DNA from: Candidatus Competibacteraceae bacterium
Lineage (GTDB): Bacteria > Pseudomonadota > Gammaproteobacteria > Competibacterales > Competibacteraceae
DNA: 7,016 bases
Reading direction: 5' to 3'
Assembly (NCBI GenBank): GCA_020444985.1
Contig: JAGRHK010000084.1
Span: 1-7,016, forward strand
Of this stretch, positions 1 to 6,167 are shown piece by piece. Below the pieces are notes generated by a model, which was given only the letters and a program-made list of their open reading frames with translations, had not been told where the DNA came from and did not search any database. The first letter of the stretch is position 1. Each line of letters begins with the position of its first letter. A program made the translations under genes and the position numbers.

Positions 1-457
1 GATGAAACTGGTCGAAATCATTCACGGTTTTGAGACTTCCGATGAAGCGATTGAAACGCTCAATGCGTTCTGCAAGAAGCTGGGCAAGGACCCGGTAACT
101 GTACAAGACACGACCGGTTTTATCGTTAATCGCTTGCTGACGCCTTATATGCTGAGCGCTATCCGCCTGTTGGAGATGGGAACCGGCACGATTGGCGATA
201 TCGATCACGCCATGAAGTCAGGCGCCGGCCATCCGATGGGTCCCTTTGAGCTAGCCGACTACATCGGTTTGGATGTGGTTGAGGCCATGACGCTGAACAT
301 TTATCAGGACATGCATCAGCCCCATGTTTCTTCGCCACACACGCTGACTCGACTCGTCCAGCTCGGCTATTTGGGTCGCAAGACCAACAAGGGTTTCTAC
401 GATTATTCAACCAAGCCGCCGATGCCGAACCCAGCGTTGCGCCATCCGGTCGCCTAA
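1..457 (+). CDS. 3-hydroxyacyl-CoA (3-hydroxybutyryl-CoA) dehydrogenase, C-terminal part (5' end outside window)
   Basis: This is a short-chain L-3-hydroxyacyl-CoA dehydrogenase, which oxidises 3-hydroxyacyl-CoA to 3-ketoacyl-CoA with NAD in beta-oxidation, or works in reverse in butyryl-CoA or acetoacetyl-CoA metabolism. The visible 151 residues start inside the gene: the first Met belongs to the conserved MKLVEI segment that follows the catalytic-His region in the family, so it is not a start codon. The Glu of MKLVE corresponds to the catalytic Glu170 of human HADH. The family signature DTTGFIVNRLLTPYM lies at visible residues 36-50, followed by GAGHPMGPFELADYIGLD and the C-terminal GRKTNKGFYDY. 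The N-terminal Rossmann domain and catalytic His are off the left edge. The protein reads closest to mammalian-type HADH, but the preferred chain length cannot be told. The gene converges on accC. The family is certain; the exact substrate is not. Confidence 0.93.
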   Translation, partial: MKLVEIIHGFETSDEAIETLNAFCKKLGKDPVTVQDTTGFIVNRLLTPYMLSAIRLLEMGTGTIGDIDHAMKSGAGHPMGPFELADYIGLDVVEAMTLNIYQDMHQPHVSSPHTLTRLVQLGYLGRKTNKGFYDYSTKPPMPNPALRHPVA

Positions 458-492
458 TGCGCTGTCGCACTCCCGGATAAGTTGTCGAAAGT

Positions 493-518
493 CGCCGGTG
501 GTCAAAATTACCCCGGCG
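493..518. terminator. Possible bidirectional terminator hairpin between convergent genes
   Basis: Arms CGCCGG (493-498) plus GGT (500-502) pair with ACC (510-512) plus CCGGCG (513-518). One T is bulged at 499 and the loop is the 7-base CAAAATT, giving nine pairs. It lies 36 bases after the dehydrogenase stop and 30 bases after the accC stop, where either gene would need to end. On the plus strand it is followed by CTTTGCGTCTCT, and on the minus strand by ACTTTCG, so neither side has a proper T-run. Position and stem support termination; the poor T tracts weaken it. Confidence 0.4.
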
Positions 519-547
519 CTTTGCGTCTCTCCTGATTAATTTCCTTC

Positions 548-1891
548 TCAGCGAATAAGCAGCTGCTTTTCCAGATAGTGAATATCCGTGCCGCCATCCA
601 GGAAACGGGCATCGCTGAGGATGCGCCGATGGAGAGGCGCGTTTGTCTTGATGCCATCCACTACCAATTCCGCAAGCGCCCCCCGCATCCGAGCAATGGC
701 CGCTTCACGCGTTTCGCCATGAGCGATCAGTTTACCAATCATCGAGTCGTAATTCGGCGGCACCCGATAACCGTTATAGATGTGGGAGTCCACGCGGATG
801 CCTGGCCCGCCGGGCGCATGGTACTGAGTAATAGTTCCCGGCGATGGGGTGAATAGATCCGGATCTTCCGCATTCAGGCGACACTCCAGAGCATGTCCCC
901 GGACATGAATTTCGTCCTGATGGTAGCTGAGCGGCTGACCCGCAGCGATGCGCAATTGCTCTTTGACGATATCCACCCCGGTGATCCACTCGGTGACGGG
1001 ATGCTCGACCTGTACGCGGGTGTTCATCTCAATGAAATAGAACTCACCGTCCTGATATAAAAATTCAAAAGTGCCTGCGCCACGGTAGCCGATGCGTTGA
1101 CAGGCATCGACGCAAATGCCGCCAATCTTGCGGCGCTGTGCGGCGCTGATGCCCGGCGCCGGCGCTTCCTCAATGACTTTCTGGTGACGGCGCTGCATGG
1201 AGCAATCACGCTCGCCAAGATGAATCGCGTGGCCATGAGTGTCAGACAGCACCTGGATTTCGATATGGCGGGGATGATCCAGATATTTCTCCATATAGAC
1301 CGTTGGATTCCCAAACGCCGCATTGGCCTCGCTGCGAGTCAGATCGAGGGTCGTCAGCAACGCGGCCTCGCCATGCACGACGCGCATCCCGCGCCCGCCG
1401 CCGCCGCCCGCTGCCTTGATAATGATCGGATAGCCAATCTCGCGAGCGATCCGCAACGTACTCTGATCATCATCGTCCAGCGGTCCGTCGGAACCGGGTA
1501 CGCAGGGTACGCCAGCTTCCTGCATTGCCCGAATCGCGGATACCTTGTCACCCATCAGTCGGATAGTGTCCGGACGGGGGCCGATAAAAATGAAACCGCT
1601 TTGTTCAACCCGTTCGGCAAAGTCAGCGTTCTCGGACAGGAAACCGTAGCCGGGATGAATGGCCACCGCGTCGGTGACCTCAGCGGCGCTGATGATCGCC
1701 GGCATGTTCAGATAGCTTTCTGCCGGCGGCGGCGGACCAATGCAAACCGTTTCATCAGCCAACCGCACGTGCTTAAGGTCGCGATCCACGGTGGAATGCA
1801 AGGCCACAGTGCGGATGCCCAATTCCCGACAGGCCCGCAGGATGCGCAGGGCGATTTCACCCCGATTGGCGATGACCACTTTTTCGAGCAT
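548..1891 (-). CDS. accC: Biotin carboxylase subunit of acetyl-CoA carboxylase
   Basis: AccC uses ATP and bicarbonate to carboxylate the biotin on AccB, the first half-reaction of acetyl-CoA carboxylase in cytosolic fatty acid synthesis. The 447 residues match the usual single-subunit length. In order, there is the biotin carboxylase N-domain (VIANRGEIALRI, residues 6-17), the ATP-grasp domain with the glycine-rich loop KAAGGGGGRGMR (159-170), and the C-domain. Catalytic and ligand residues fall at E. coli numbering: Lys116, Lys159, His209, Cys230, Lys238, Glu276, Glu288, Arg292 (in EMNTRVQVEHP) and Arg338. No key residue is missing. The start lies 10 bases after the accB stop, with no strong ribosome-binding sequence, which suggests co-transcription and probably coupled translation. 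The stand-alone form beside accB excludes the fused pyruvate or propionyl-CoA carboxylase enzymes. Confidence 0.98.
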   Translation of the reverse strand: MLEKVVIANRGEIALRILRACRELGIRTVALHSTVDRDLKHVRLADETVCIGPPPPAESYLNMPAIISAAEVTDAVAIHPGYGFLSENADFAERVEQSGFIFIGPRPDTIRLMGDKVSAIRAMQEAGVPCVPGSDGPLDDDDQSTLRIAREIGYPIIIKAAGGGGGRGMRVVHGEAALLTTLDLTRSEANAAFGNPTVYMEKYLDHPRHIEIQVLSDTHGHAIHLGERDCSMQRRHQKVIEEAPAPGISAAQRRKIGGICVDACQRIGYRGAGTFEFLYQDGEFYFIEMNTRVQVEHPVTEWITGVDIVKEQLRIAAGQPLSYHQDEIHVRGHALECRLNAEDPDLFTPSPGTITQYHAPGGPGIRVDSHIYNGYRVPPNYDSMIGKLIAHGETREAAIARMRGALAELVVDGIKTNAPLHRRILSDARFLDGGTDIHYLEKQLLIR

Positions 1892-1901
1892 GACGGTCGG
1901 G

Positions 1902-2402
1902 CTATTCGATAATCAGTAACGGTTGATCGTATTCGACCGGCTGACCGTTTTCGACCAGCAGACGGGTCACAACGCCCGTATGATCCGCTTCGATCTGATT
2001 GAACATTTTCATGGCTTCAATGATACAGATCGGATCGCCCATATTGATATGCTGGCCGATTTCAACAAACGGTTTAGAACCCGGGGAAGCCGAACGATAG
2101 AAGGTGCCAACCATCGGCGCGCGCAACACATGCCCCTTCAGGGTCTCTGCATCACTGGTTGGCGCGACCGCAACTACGGGCGCGGGCGCAACAGGCGCGG
2201 GCATCGGTCCAGACGACGGTGGGCCATAGCCAGGCGTGGCCCACACGGGCGGCGCCATGACCATGGGTGCGCTACTCGCGCTACTGTGCGGGTGGCGGCT
2301 GATGCGCACCGAATCCTCGCCTTCCTTGATTTCGATTTCGGCAATGCCCGAAGTTTCGAGCAATTCGATGAGTTTCTTGATTTTGCGAATATCCGTGGGC
2401 AT
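1902..2402 (-). CDS. accB: Biotin carboxyl carrier protein of acetyl-CoA carboxylase (BCCP)
   Basis: AccB carries the biotin that AccC carboxylates and that the AccA/AccD carboxyltransferase then uses to make malonyl-CoA. The 166-residue protein has three parts. The N-terminal segment (1-37) contains DIRKIKKLIELLETSG, the AccC-binding and dimerisation region. A flexible Pro/Ala/Val-rich linker covers about 38-85. The biotinyl domain (about 89-166) has EAMKMFNQIEAD, with the biotinylated Lys at 132. The RSASPGSKPFVEIGQ stretch at 103-117 is the protruding 'thumb' typical of acetyl-CoA carboxylase BCCP. The start was chosen because MPTDIRKIKKL matches the family N-terminus. No good Shine-Dalgarno is present, only a weak GGTAG eight bases before ATG, and that GGTAG includes the stop codon of the upstream aroQ-derived ORF. 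Translation of accB may therefore depend on ribosomes leaving that ORF. Confidence 0.97.
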   Translation of the reverse strand: MPTDIRKIKKLIELLETSGIAEIEIKEGEDSVRISRHPHSSASSAPMVMAPPVWATPGYGPPSSGPMPAPVAPAPVVAVAPTSDAETLKGHVLRAPMVGTFYRSASPGSKPFVEIGQHINMGDPICIIEAMKMFNQIEADHTGVVTRLLVENGQPVEYDQPLLIIE

Positions 2403-2410
2403 GACGGGAG

Positions 2411-2530
2411 CTACCAGGACAGGGGGGCAAGGCGGCGGTCAGCAGCCCGCAGGTCGGAACCGCAAAGTGCGGGTTTGCGAGTTCCCAACAGATTCAGATT
2501 GGGATCGTTCAACAGCAGCAGTTTAACCAT
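2411..2530 (-). pseudogene. aroQ: aroQ (type II 3-dehydroquinate dehydratase) remnant, 39 codons, possible accB leader ORF
   Basis: Intact AroQ dehydrates 3-dehydroquinate to 3-dehydroshikimate and is about 145 residues long; this ORF has 39. It starts MVKLLLLNDPNLNLLGTR, a clear match to the AroQ N-terminus (consensus LLxLNGPNLNLLGxREPxxYG). The rest, KPALCGSDLRAADRRLAPLSW, still aligns loosely with the next helix of AroQ before a TAG stop. Three signature positions have changed: Gly to Asp in NGPN, the acidic residue of REP to Lys, and the catalytic Tyr to Cys at position 23. The later catalytic regions (the NxGAYTHTS and HxSN segments) are absent, and accB begins 8 bases after the stop. 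aroQ-accB-accC is a known bacterial gene order, so this is a truncated relic in its native position. It cannot be an active enzyme. It may persist as a translated leader; the nearest AAGGA lies 14 bases before ATG, which is farther than ideal. Confidence 0.82.
2456..2485 (-). other. Strong RNA hairpin inside the aroQ remnant, in the accBC leader
   Basis: On the minus-strand transcript, GGAAC-T-CGCAAA (2485-2474) pairs with TTTGCG-GTTCC (2466-2456). This gives 11 Watson-Crick pairs with one bulged T and a 7-base loop, CCCGCAC. It is the longest inverted repeat I found in the window. It begins at the codons for Gly-Thr-Arg, just after the well-conserved part of the aroQ remnant, and ends 53 bases before accB. 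No T-run follows, so it is not a standard terminator. It could slow or gate transcription or ribosomes ahead of accB, or stabilise the mRNA; no role is shown. Confidence 0.5.
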
Positions 2531-2566
2531 GGGCGAAGCAGTAATCCTTGCCAATCGAAGCGCACG

Positions 2567-2595
2567 ATTTTGCATTAAGGCTGATGGACTGTCCA
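2567..2595 (-). promoter_or_regulatory. Predicted sigma70-type promoter for aroQ remnant-accB-accC
   Basis: On the minus strand, TGGACA (2595-2590, 5 of 6 to the -35 consensus) is separated by exactly 17 bases from CAAAAT (2572-2567, 4 of 6 to the -10 consensus). Transcription would start near 2560, giving a leader of roughly 160 bases before accB. The site lies in the 112-base gap between the dtd stop and the aroQ remnant, where a promoter for the acc genes is expected. The -35 is also part of an 11-base palindrome, TGGACAGTCCA (2595-2585), which could be a regulator site or chance. Confidence 0.5.
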
Positions 2596-2642
2596 GCGCG
2601 AAACCATCGGATCAGGATGAAAGGCGCAAGGCGCATCGGCAA

Positions 2643-3092
2643 TCAGCCATCTGGAGCCGCTCGCAACCAGAAGGTCACCGGCCCATCATTGACCAAACCG
2701 ACCCGCATGTGCGCGCCAAAGCAGCCCGTGGCAACCCGGATAGGCGCTTGACCCGCCCGGGCAACCAGATAATCAAAAAGCCGTTTGCCTTCTGCGGGCG
2801 GCGCCGCCGGAGTAAAGCTGGGCCGCATCCCCTTGTGCGTATCCGCCGCGAGGGTGAATTGTGGAACCAGCAACAGGCCGCCGCCCGTATCCCGCAAACT
2901 CAGGTTCATTTTGCCTTCGGGGTCAGCGAATACCCGGTAGCCCAGCAATCGCTCCAGAAGGCGGTCGGCCTGGCTCTCGCCATCGCCGCGCTCAACGCCG
3001 ACCAGCGCCAGCAATCCTGCGCCGATTTCGCCCACAATACGCTCGTCAACTGCAACACGCGCCTCGCTGACCCGCTGCAACAATCCAATCAT
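2643..3092 (-). CDS. dtd: D-aminoacyl-tRNA deacylase (D-Tyr-tRNA deacylase)
   Basis: Dtd hydrolyses the ester bond of D-aminoacyl-tRNAs (and Gly-tRNAAla), keeping D-amino acids out of protein; it acts in the cytosol as a homodimer. The 149 residues are close to the family's usual 145. The N-terminus MIGLLQRVSEARVAVD is typical. The PQFTLAADTHKGMRPSF motif (77-93) contains the active-site Thr80, and NDGPVTFWL (135-143) contains the cross-subunit Gly137-Pro138 motif that excludes L-amino acids. TGCFGAHM lies at 122-129. The ATG overlaps the pip stop as ATGA (3092-3089), so the two genes are translationally coupled. The few residues after the FWL segment are slightly longer than usual. All key residues are present. 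Confidence 0.96.
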   Translation of the reverse strand: MIGLLQRVSEARVAVDERIVGEIGAGLLALVGVERGDGESQADRLLERLLGYRVFADPEGKMNLSLRDTGGGLLLVPQFTLAADTHKGMRPSFTPAAPPAEGKRLFDYLVARAGQAPIRVATGCFGAHMRVGLVNDGPVTFWLRAAPDG

Positions 3093-4039
3093 GCCAATCG
3101 ATCCGCAAAATGCTCGGTCGCCGCGATCAGTTCATGCACAATTCCGGGTTCACTGGCGGCGTGTCCAGCGGCCGGCACAATTTTTAATTGCGCTTCCGGC
3201 CACGCCTGATGCAACGCCCAAGCATTATCCAGCGGGCAAATCACATCATAACGACCATGGATGATAAAACCCGGCATATCGCGCAAGCGGTGGGCATCGC
3301 GCAGGAGTTGATCCGCCGCCATGAAGCAATGATGAATAAAGTAATGGCATTCGATGCGCGCCAGGCTCAGAGCGCGATGAGCCTCACCGAACTGTTCGAT
3401 GACCATTGGATTGTTTTCCAAGGTCAAAGTGGCGCCTTCCCAGGTCGCCCAGGCTTTGGCGGCCCGCATTTGCTCCAGCTCGTTGGCGCTGGTCAGGCGG
3501 CTGTAATAAGCGTGCACCAGATCATGCTGCTCCGCCGCCGGAATCGGAGCGATAAAATGCTCCCACTGATCGGGAAACAGGCGATTGGCCCCCTCCTGAT
3601 AAAACCACTGGATATCCCGGTCCCGACATAGAAAGATGCCGCGCAGGATCAGCCCGAGGACGCGCTCGGGATGGGTTTCGGCATAGGCCAGCGCCAGCGT
3701 CGATCCCCAGGAGCCGCCAAACACCAGCCAGCGGTCGATATGCAGATGTTCGCGCAACTTTTCAATGTCCGCGATCAGATGTCCTGTCGTATTGTCGCGC
3801 AACTCGGCATACGGGCTGGACTGGCCGCTGCCACGCTGGCTAAACAGCACGATACGATAACGCTGTGGATCGAAGAAGCGCCGATGCATGGGTTCGCAGC
3901 CCGCGCCAGGACCGCCATGCAGAAACAAGACGGGCAATCCTCCAGAAACGCCGCATTCCTCGATGTAGAGCGTGTGCAGATTATCGACCGCCAAGCGTTG
4001 CGTTGCGTAGGGTTTGATGTCGGGAAACAGGACGCGCAT
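3089..4039 (-). CDS. pip: Proline iminopeptidase (prolyl aminopeptidase), alpha/beta-hydrolase
   Basis: This peptidase family S33 enzyme releases N-terminal proline from peptides. The 316-residue length is normal for it. The oxyanion-hole motif HGGPGAG is at 41-47, and the nucleophile elbow GGSWGS is at 108-113 with Ser110. The acid Asp265 lies in HGRYDVICP and His293 in AGHAASEPG, completing the triad. The helical cap around 140-240 includes WATWEGATLTLE, a hallmark of this family. There is no signal peptide, so it is cytosolic. The start has a good ribosome site: CGGAG five to six bases before ATG. An oddity is LFSQRGSGQS at 65-74, where the family almost always has FDQRG; Ser67 replaces that Asp. 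The Asp is not part of the triad, so activity is probably kept. The gene overlaps dtd by 4 bases, a pairing seen in other Gammaproteobacteria. Confidence 0.95.
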   Translation of the reverse strand: MRVLFPDIKPYATQRLAVDNLHTLYIEECGVSGGLPVLFLHGGPGAGCEPMHRRFFDPQRYRIVLFSQRGSGQSSPYAELRDNTTGHLIADIEKLREHLHIDRWLVFGGSWGSTLALAYAETHPERVLGLILRGIFLCRDRDIQWFYQEGANRLFPDQWEHFIAPIPAAEQHDLVHAYYSRLTSANELEQMRAAKAWATWEGATLTLENNPMVIEQFGEAHRALSLARIECHYFIHHCFMAADQLLRDAHRLRDMPGFIIHGRYDVICPLDNAWALHQAWPEAQLKIVPAAGHAASEPGIVHELIAATEHFADRLA

Positions 4040-4085
4040 GAGAACTCCGATTCAGTGCGGGAGGAGCATGAAGCACTCCAGATTT

Positions 4086-4102
4086 CAGGTTGATTCTACC
4101 TG
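4086..4102. repeat. Short inverted repeat between the HAD gene and pip
   Basis: CAGGT (4086-4090) and ACCTG (4098-4102) flank a 7-base spacer in the 76-base gap upstream of pip. The stem is only five pairs and lacks a following T-run, so it is unlikely to terminate fully. Apart from this and the pip ribosome-binding site, I saw nothing in the gap. Confidence 0.25.
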
Positions 4103-4115
4103 CAATCCGGGTATT

Positions 4116-4868
4116 TCAGAGAATATAATCGACGACGGCGTCGAGATCATCGAACACGCGCCCGCCCTGGGGTTCGACCTTGGGTTCATCACCGGGGCGA
4201 TATTTACCAGTCCGCACCAGCGCGCCGCGCAACCCGGCGGCCAGCGCGCCGCAGACATCCATTTCCGCATCATCGCCTACCATCAACACATCTTGCGGCG
4301 GCAGGCCCAGGCTATTCACCGCCGCCAGGAAAAATTCGGTCGACGGCTTGCCCAGCACCACGGCTTCCAGTTCGGCGGCATATTCCAGCGCCGCCATGAA
4401 CGGACCGATATCCAGGCTCAGATCGTTGCCTTCCCGGAAGTAACGATTGGAACCCATGGCCAGCAAGGGGATGCCGTCTAGCAGCAACCGAAAGCATTGA
4501 TTCAGCGCTGAGTAGGTGAAACCGGGACCGGCATCGCCCAACAGCACCGCACCGGGCGCTGGCCCAAGCAGATCCGCAAACTCACCCTGGATAGCGGGAT
4601 GGACGAGCAAATGTGGACTCAATTGACGAGCGATCAGATAGTTGCGGGCGGCGACGACCGGAGTAAACAGGTGTTCGATCTCCACTTCCAGCCCCATGCG
4701 CGTCAATCGGTTGACAATGGCGTCGCGAGTTAATCGGGTGCTGTTGGTGATAAAACGCATCGGAATACCGGCAGCTTGCAAACTTAACAGGGCTTCGCGA
4801 GAACCGGGCAAGGGATAATCGCCAATGTACAACACACCTTCCAAATCAAACAGAGCGCCGTGAATCAT
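4116..4868 (-). CDS. HAD-superfamily IIA phosphatase, LHPP-like
   Basis: This 250-residue protein aligns along its whole length with human LHPP (phospholysine/phosphohistidine/pyrophosphate phosphatase) and its bacterial relatives. Shared stretches include LLVHPAIQGEF (88-97), GDAGPGFTYSALNQCF (111-126), RYFREGNDLSLDIGPFMAALEYA (142-164) and RTGKYRPGDE (219-228). HAD motifs: nucleophile Asp8 in FDLEGVLY, Thr41-Asn42-Ser43, Lys174 in GKPS, and GDDAEMD with Asp199 and Asp204. The second acid of motif I is Glu10 rather than the usual Asp; LHPP has Ser there. The start at 4868 is preferred over the in-frame ATG at 4931 because the family begins just before the FDxxGVLY strand, and GAGAAG lies a few bases upstream. 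The natural substrate in bacteria is unknown to me. The next gene, pip, begins 76 bases downstream on the same strand. Confidence 0.88.
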   Translation of the reverse strand: MIHGALFDLEGVLYIGDYPLPGSREALLSLQAAGIPMRFITNSTRLTRDAIVNRLTRMGLEVEIEHLFTPVVAARNYLIARQLSPHLLVHPAIQGEFADLLGPAPGAVLLGDAGPGFTYSALNQCFRLLLDGIPLLAMGSNRYFREGNDLSLDIGPFMAALEYAAELEAVVLGKPSTEFFLAAVNSLGLPPQDVLMVGDDAEMDVCGALAAGLRGALVRTGKYRPGDEPKVEPQGGRVFDDLDAVVDYIL

Positions 4869-4898
4869 GTTCTTCTCATGGGATTGGATTTGTAACCA

Positions 4899-4914
4899 CA
4901 CGACATGGGTCGTG
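4899..4914. repeat. Perfect 6-base inverted repeat between hemH and the HAD gene
   Basis: CACGAC (4899-4904) and GTCGTG (4909-4914) form a perfect 6-pair stem with a 4-base loop, extendable by two GC pairs past one mismatch. It lies 31 bases upstream of the chosen HAD start, inside the 113-base hemH-HAD gap. On the minus strand no T-run follows, so termination after hemH is not well supported. It could be a 5' leader hairpin or an operator. Confidence 0.35.
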
Positions 4915-4932
4915 CGGGCTACTCGTCTCATG

Positions 4933-4938
4933 AGTATA
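4933..4938 (-). promoter_or_regulatory. Candidate -10 box for the HAD-pip-dtd genes
   Basis: TATACT on the minus strand matches the -10 consensus at 5 of 6 positions and lies 64 bases before the HAD start in the hemH-HAD gap. No convincing -35 is found 16-18 bases upstream, so it is weak. The HAD gene may instead be read through from hemH. Confidence 0.27.
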
Positions 4939-4981
4939 GAAGGCGATTGCGCGAGGAAGGCTGGAATTGTCGATTCATCGC

Positions 4982-6091
4982 TCAGGTTGCTGCGCCCATG
5001 TCCCGCGCTCGGTCAGCACACGCTGCGCGTGCGACGCGAACCGTTTCAGAATCGTACAAGGCGCTAAATTCCGGCCAACCCGCTGCATGCCGTTCAACAA
5101 GCCCAGCCAGGATGCTGATGTGGTCGGATGCATCGTTGAGCGCCAGCAGATAACGGTAACGCTCACCGCCCGCGTCGAGAAACACCTGACGATTCTCCAT
5201 CGCGATTTCTTCCAGGGTTTCCAGACAATCTGCGGCAAAGCCGGGACACACCACGTCCACGCTCCTGACGCCCGCTTTCCCCCACGCTGTCAACAACGCG
5301 TGGGTATAGGGTTGCAGCCATTCAGCGCGGCCAAAGCGGGACTGGAAAGCCATCGCCCATTGCTCCGGCGCCAGATCCAGCCGCTCAGCCACCAGCCGCG
5401 CAGTTTTATGGCACTGGCAGTAATAGGGATCGCCGGCCAGCAGATTGCGTTTGGGCAAGCCGTGGAAGGAAAACAGCAGCCGTTCGCCAGGCTGTTCCGC
5501 GCGGTCGGCTCGGATATGCGCGGCCAGCGCATCAAGATAGCCGGGATCGTCATGATATTGCGCAATGAAACGCAGTTCCGGCAACCAGCGCCAAGTCCGC
5601 AGCTCGGCGGCGACCGCATCGAAAGTCGAAGCCGTCGTTGCAGCGGAATATTGCGGATAAAGCGGCAGCACCAGCAACCGTTCAGCGCCAGCGGCCCGCA
5701 GCTCAGCCAGCGCGGAAGCAATGGAGGGCTGGCCATAGCGCATGCCGAGCGCAACGCGCACTGGACCAGGACAGCGCTCAGTCAGGCGCGCGGCCAATGC
5801 CGCTGCCTGCCGGCGACTGATCGCCAGCAAGGGTGAACCCTCCGGCGTCCAGATCGCGGCATATTTACGCGCGGATTGCGCGGGACGGACGCGGAGAATG
5901 ATGCCATGCAGAATCAGCCACCACACGGGTCGGGGTATTTCTACCACGCGGGAGTCCCAAAGGAATTCGCCCAGATACCGGCGCAAGGCGGATGCGGTCG
6001 GCGCGTCGGGCGTACCGAGATTCGCCAGCAATATTCCAGTGCAGGCAGGCCGATCATGGGTGAAGGCTGGGGTCATGGTAGATTTCATCAT
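4982..6091 (-). CDS. hemH: Ferrochelatase (protoheme ferro-lyase)
   Basis: HemH inserts ferrous iron into protoporphyrin IX, the last step of protoheme synthesis. It has GILLANLGTPDAPTASALRRYL near the N-terminus, LPLYPQYSAATTAS in the middle, SFHGLPKRNLLAGDPYYCQC with the metal-binding catalytic His (residue 210 of this model), and CPGFAADCLETLEEI with the conserved Glu (291). The His-Glu spacing of 81 equals that of B. subtilis ferrochelatase. The C-terminus lacks a membrane segment and an obvious 2Fe-2S cysteine set. The start is uncertain. ATG at 6091, 6088 and 6076 give 369, 368 and 364 residues and none has a clear ribosome site. The longer ATG at 6169 would add a basic, non-conserved tail and would overlap the start of the divergent dehydrogenase, so I rejected it. 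The HAD phosphatase follows after 113 bases. Confidence 0.96.
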   Translation of the reverse strand: MMKSTMTPAFTHDRPACTGILLANLGTPDAPTASALRRYLGEFLWDSRVVEIPRPVWWLILHGIILRVRPAQSARKYAAIWTPEGSPLLAISRRQAAALAARLTERCPGPVRVALGMRYGQPSIASALAELRAAGAERLLVLPLYPQYSAATTASTFDAVAAELRTWRWLPELRFIAQYHDDPGYLDALAAHIRADRAEQPGERLLFSFHGLPKRNLLAGDPYYCQCHKTARLVAERLDLAPEQWAMAFQSRFGRAEWLQPYTHALLTAWGKAGVRSVDVVCPGFAADCLETLEEIAMENRQVFLDAGGERYRYLLALNDASDHISILAGLVERHAAGWPEFSALYDSETVRVARAACADRARDMGAAT

Positions 6092-6129
6092 GGCGCTGTA
6101 GCGTCTCGCAGTCTTGAGGATGGGATGCC

Positions 6130-6135
6130 TATAAT
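6130..6135 (+). promoter_or_regulatory. Candidate -10 box for the 2-hydroxyacid dehydrogenase gene
   Basis: A perfect TATAAT lies 32 bases before the ATG at 6168, in the 76-base divergent gap. Transcription would start near 6142, leaving a short leader that includes the ribosome site GGAGG at 6153-6157. No good -35 is present at 16-18 bases (CGCAGT at 17), so an activator may be needed or the match may be chance. The hemH promoter must share this small region, but I found no clear one. Confidence 0.42.
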
Positions 6136-6167
6136 GAAGCGAATCGTTTACTGGAGGTTCCCTTGCC

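Noticed and set aside
2623..2634. GGCGCAAGGCGC as a terminator after dtd
   Set aside because: Only four pairs (GCGC-GCGC) with a 3-base loop and a short CTTT afterwards; it reads equally well as a chance direct repeat.
1097..3209. Long plus-strand open frames (1097-1912 and 1923-3209) opposite accC, accB and dtd
   Set aside because: They mirror well-conserved minus-strand genes, show no recognisable domain, and owe their length to GC-rich codon use on the other strand.
3188..4481. Plus-strand open frames opposite pip and the HAD gene
   Set aside because: Antisense shadows without ribosome sites or family resemblance; the minus-strand proteins carry complete catalytic motifs.
4869..4931. Extending the HAD gene to the ATG at 4931
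   Set aside because: The added 21 residues lie before the first strand of the HAD fold, where relatives start, and the ATG at 4868 has its own GAGAAG sequence.
4967..5836. 289-codon plus-strand open frame opposite hemH
   Set aside because: No protein family is recognisable and hemH on the other strand is unmistakable.
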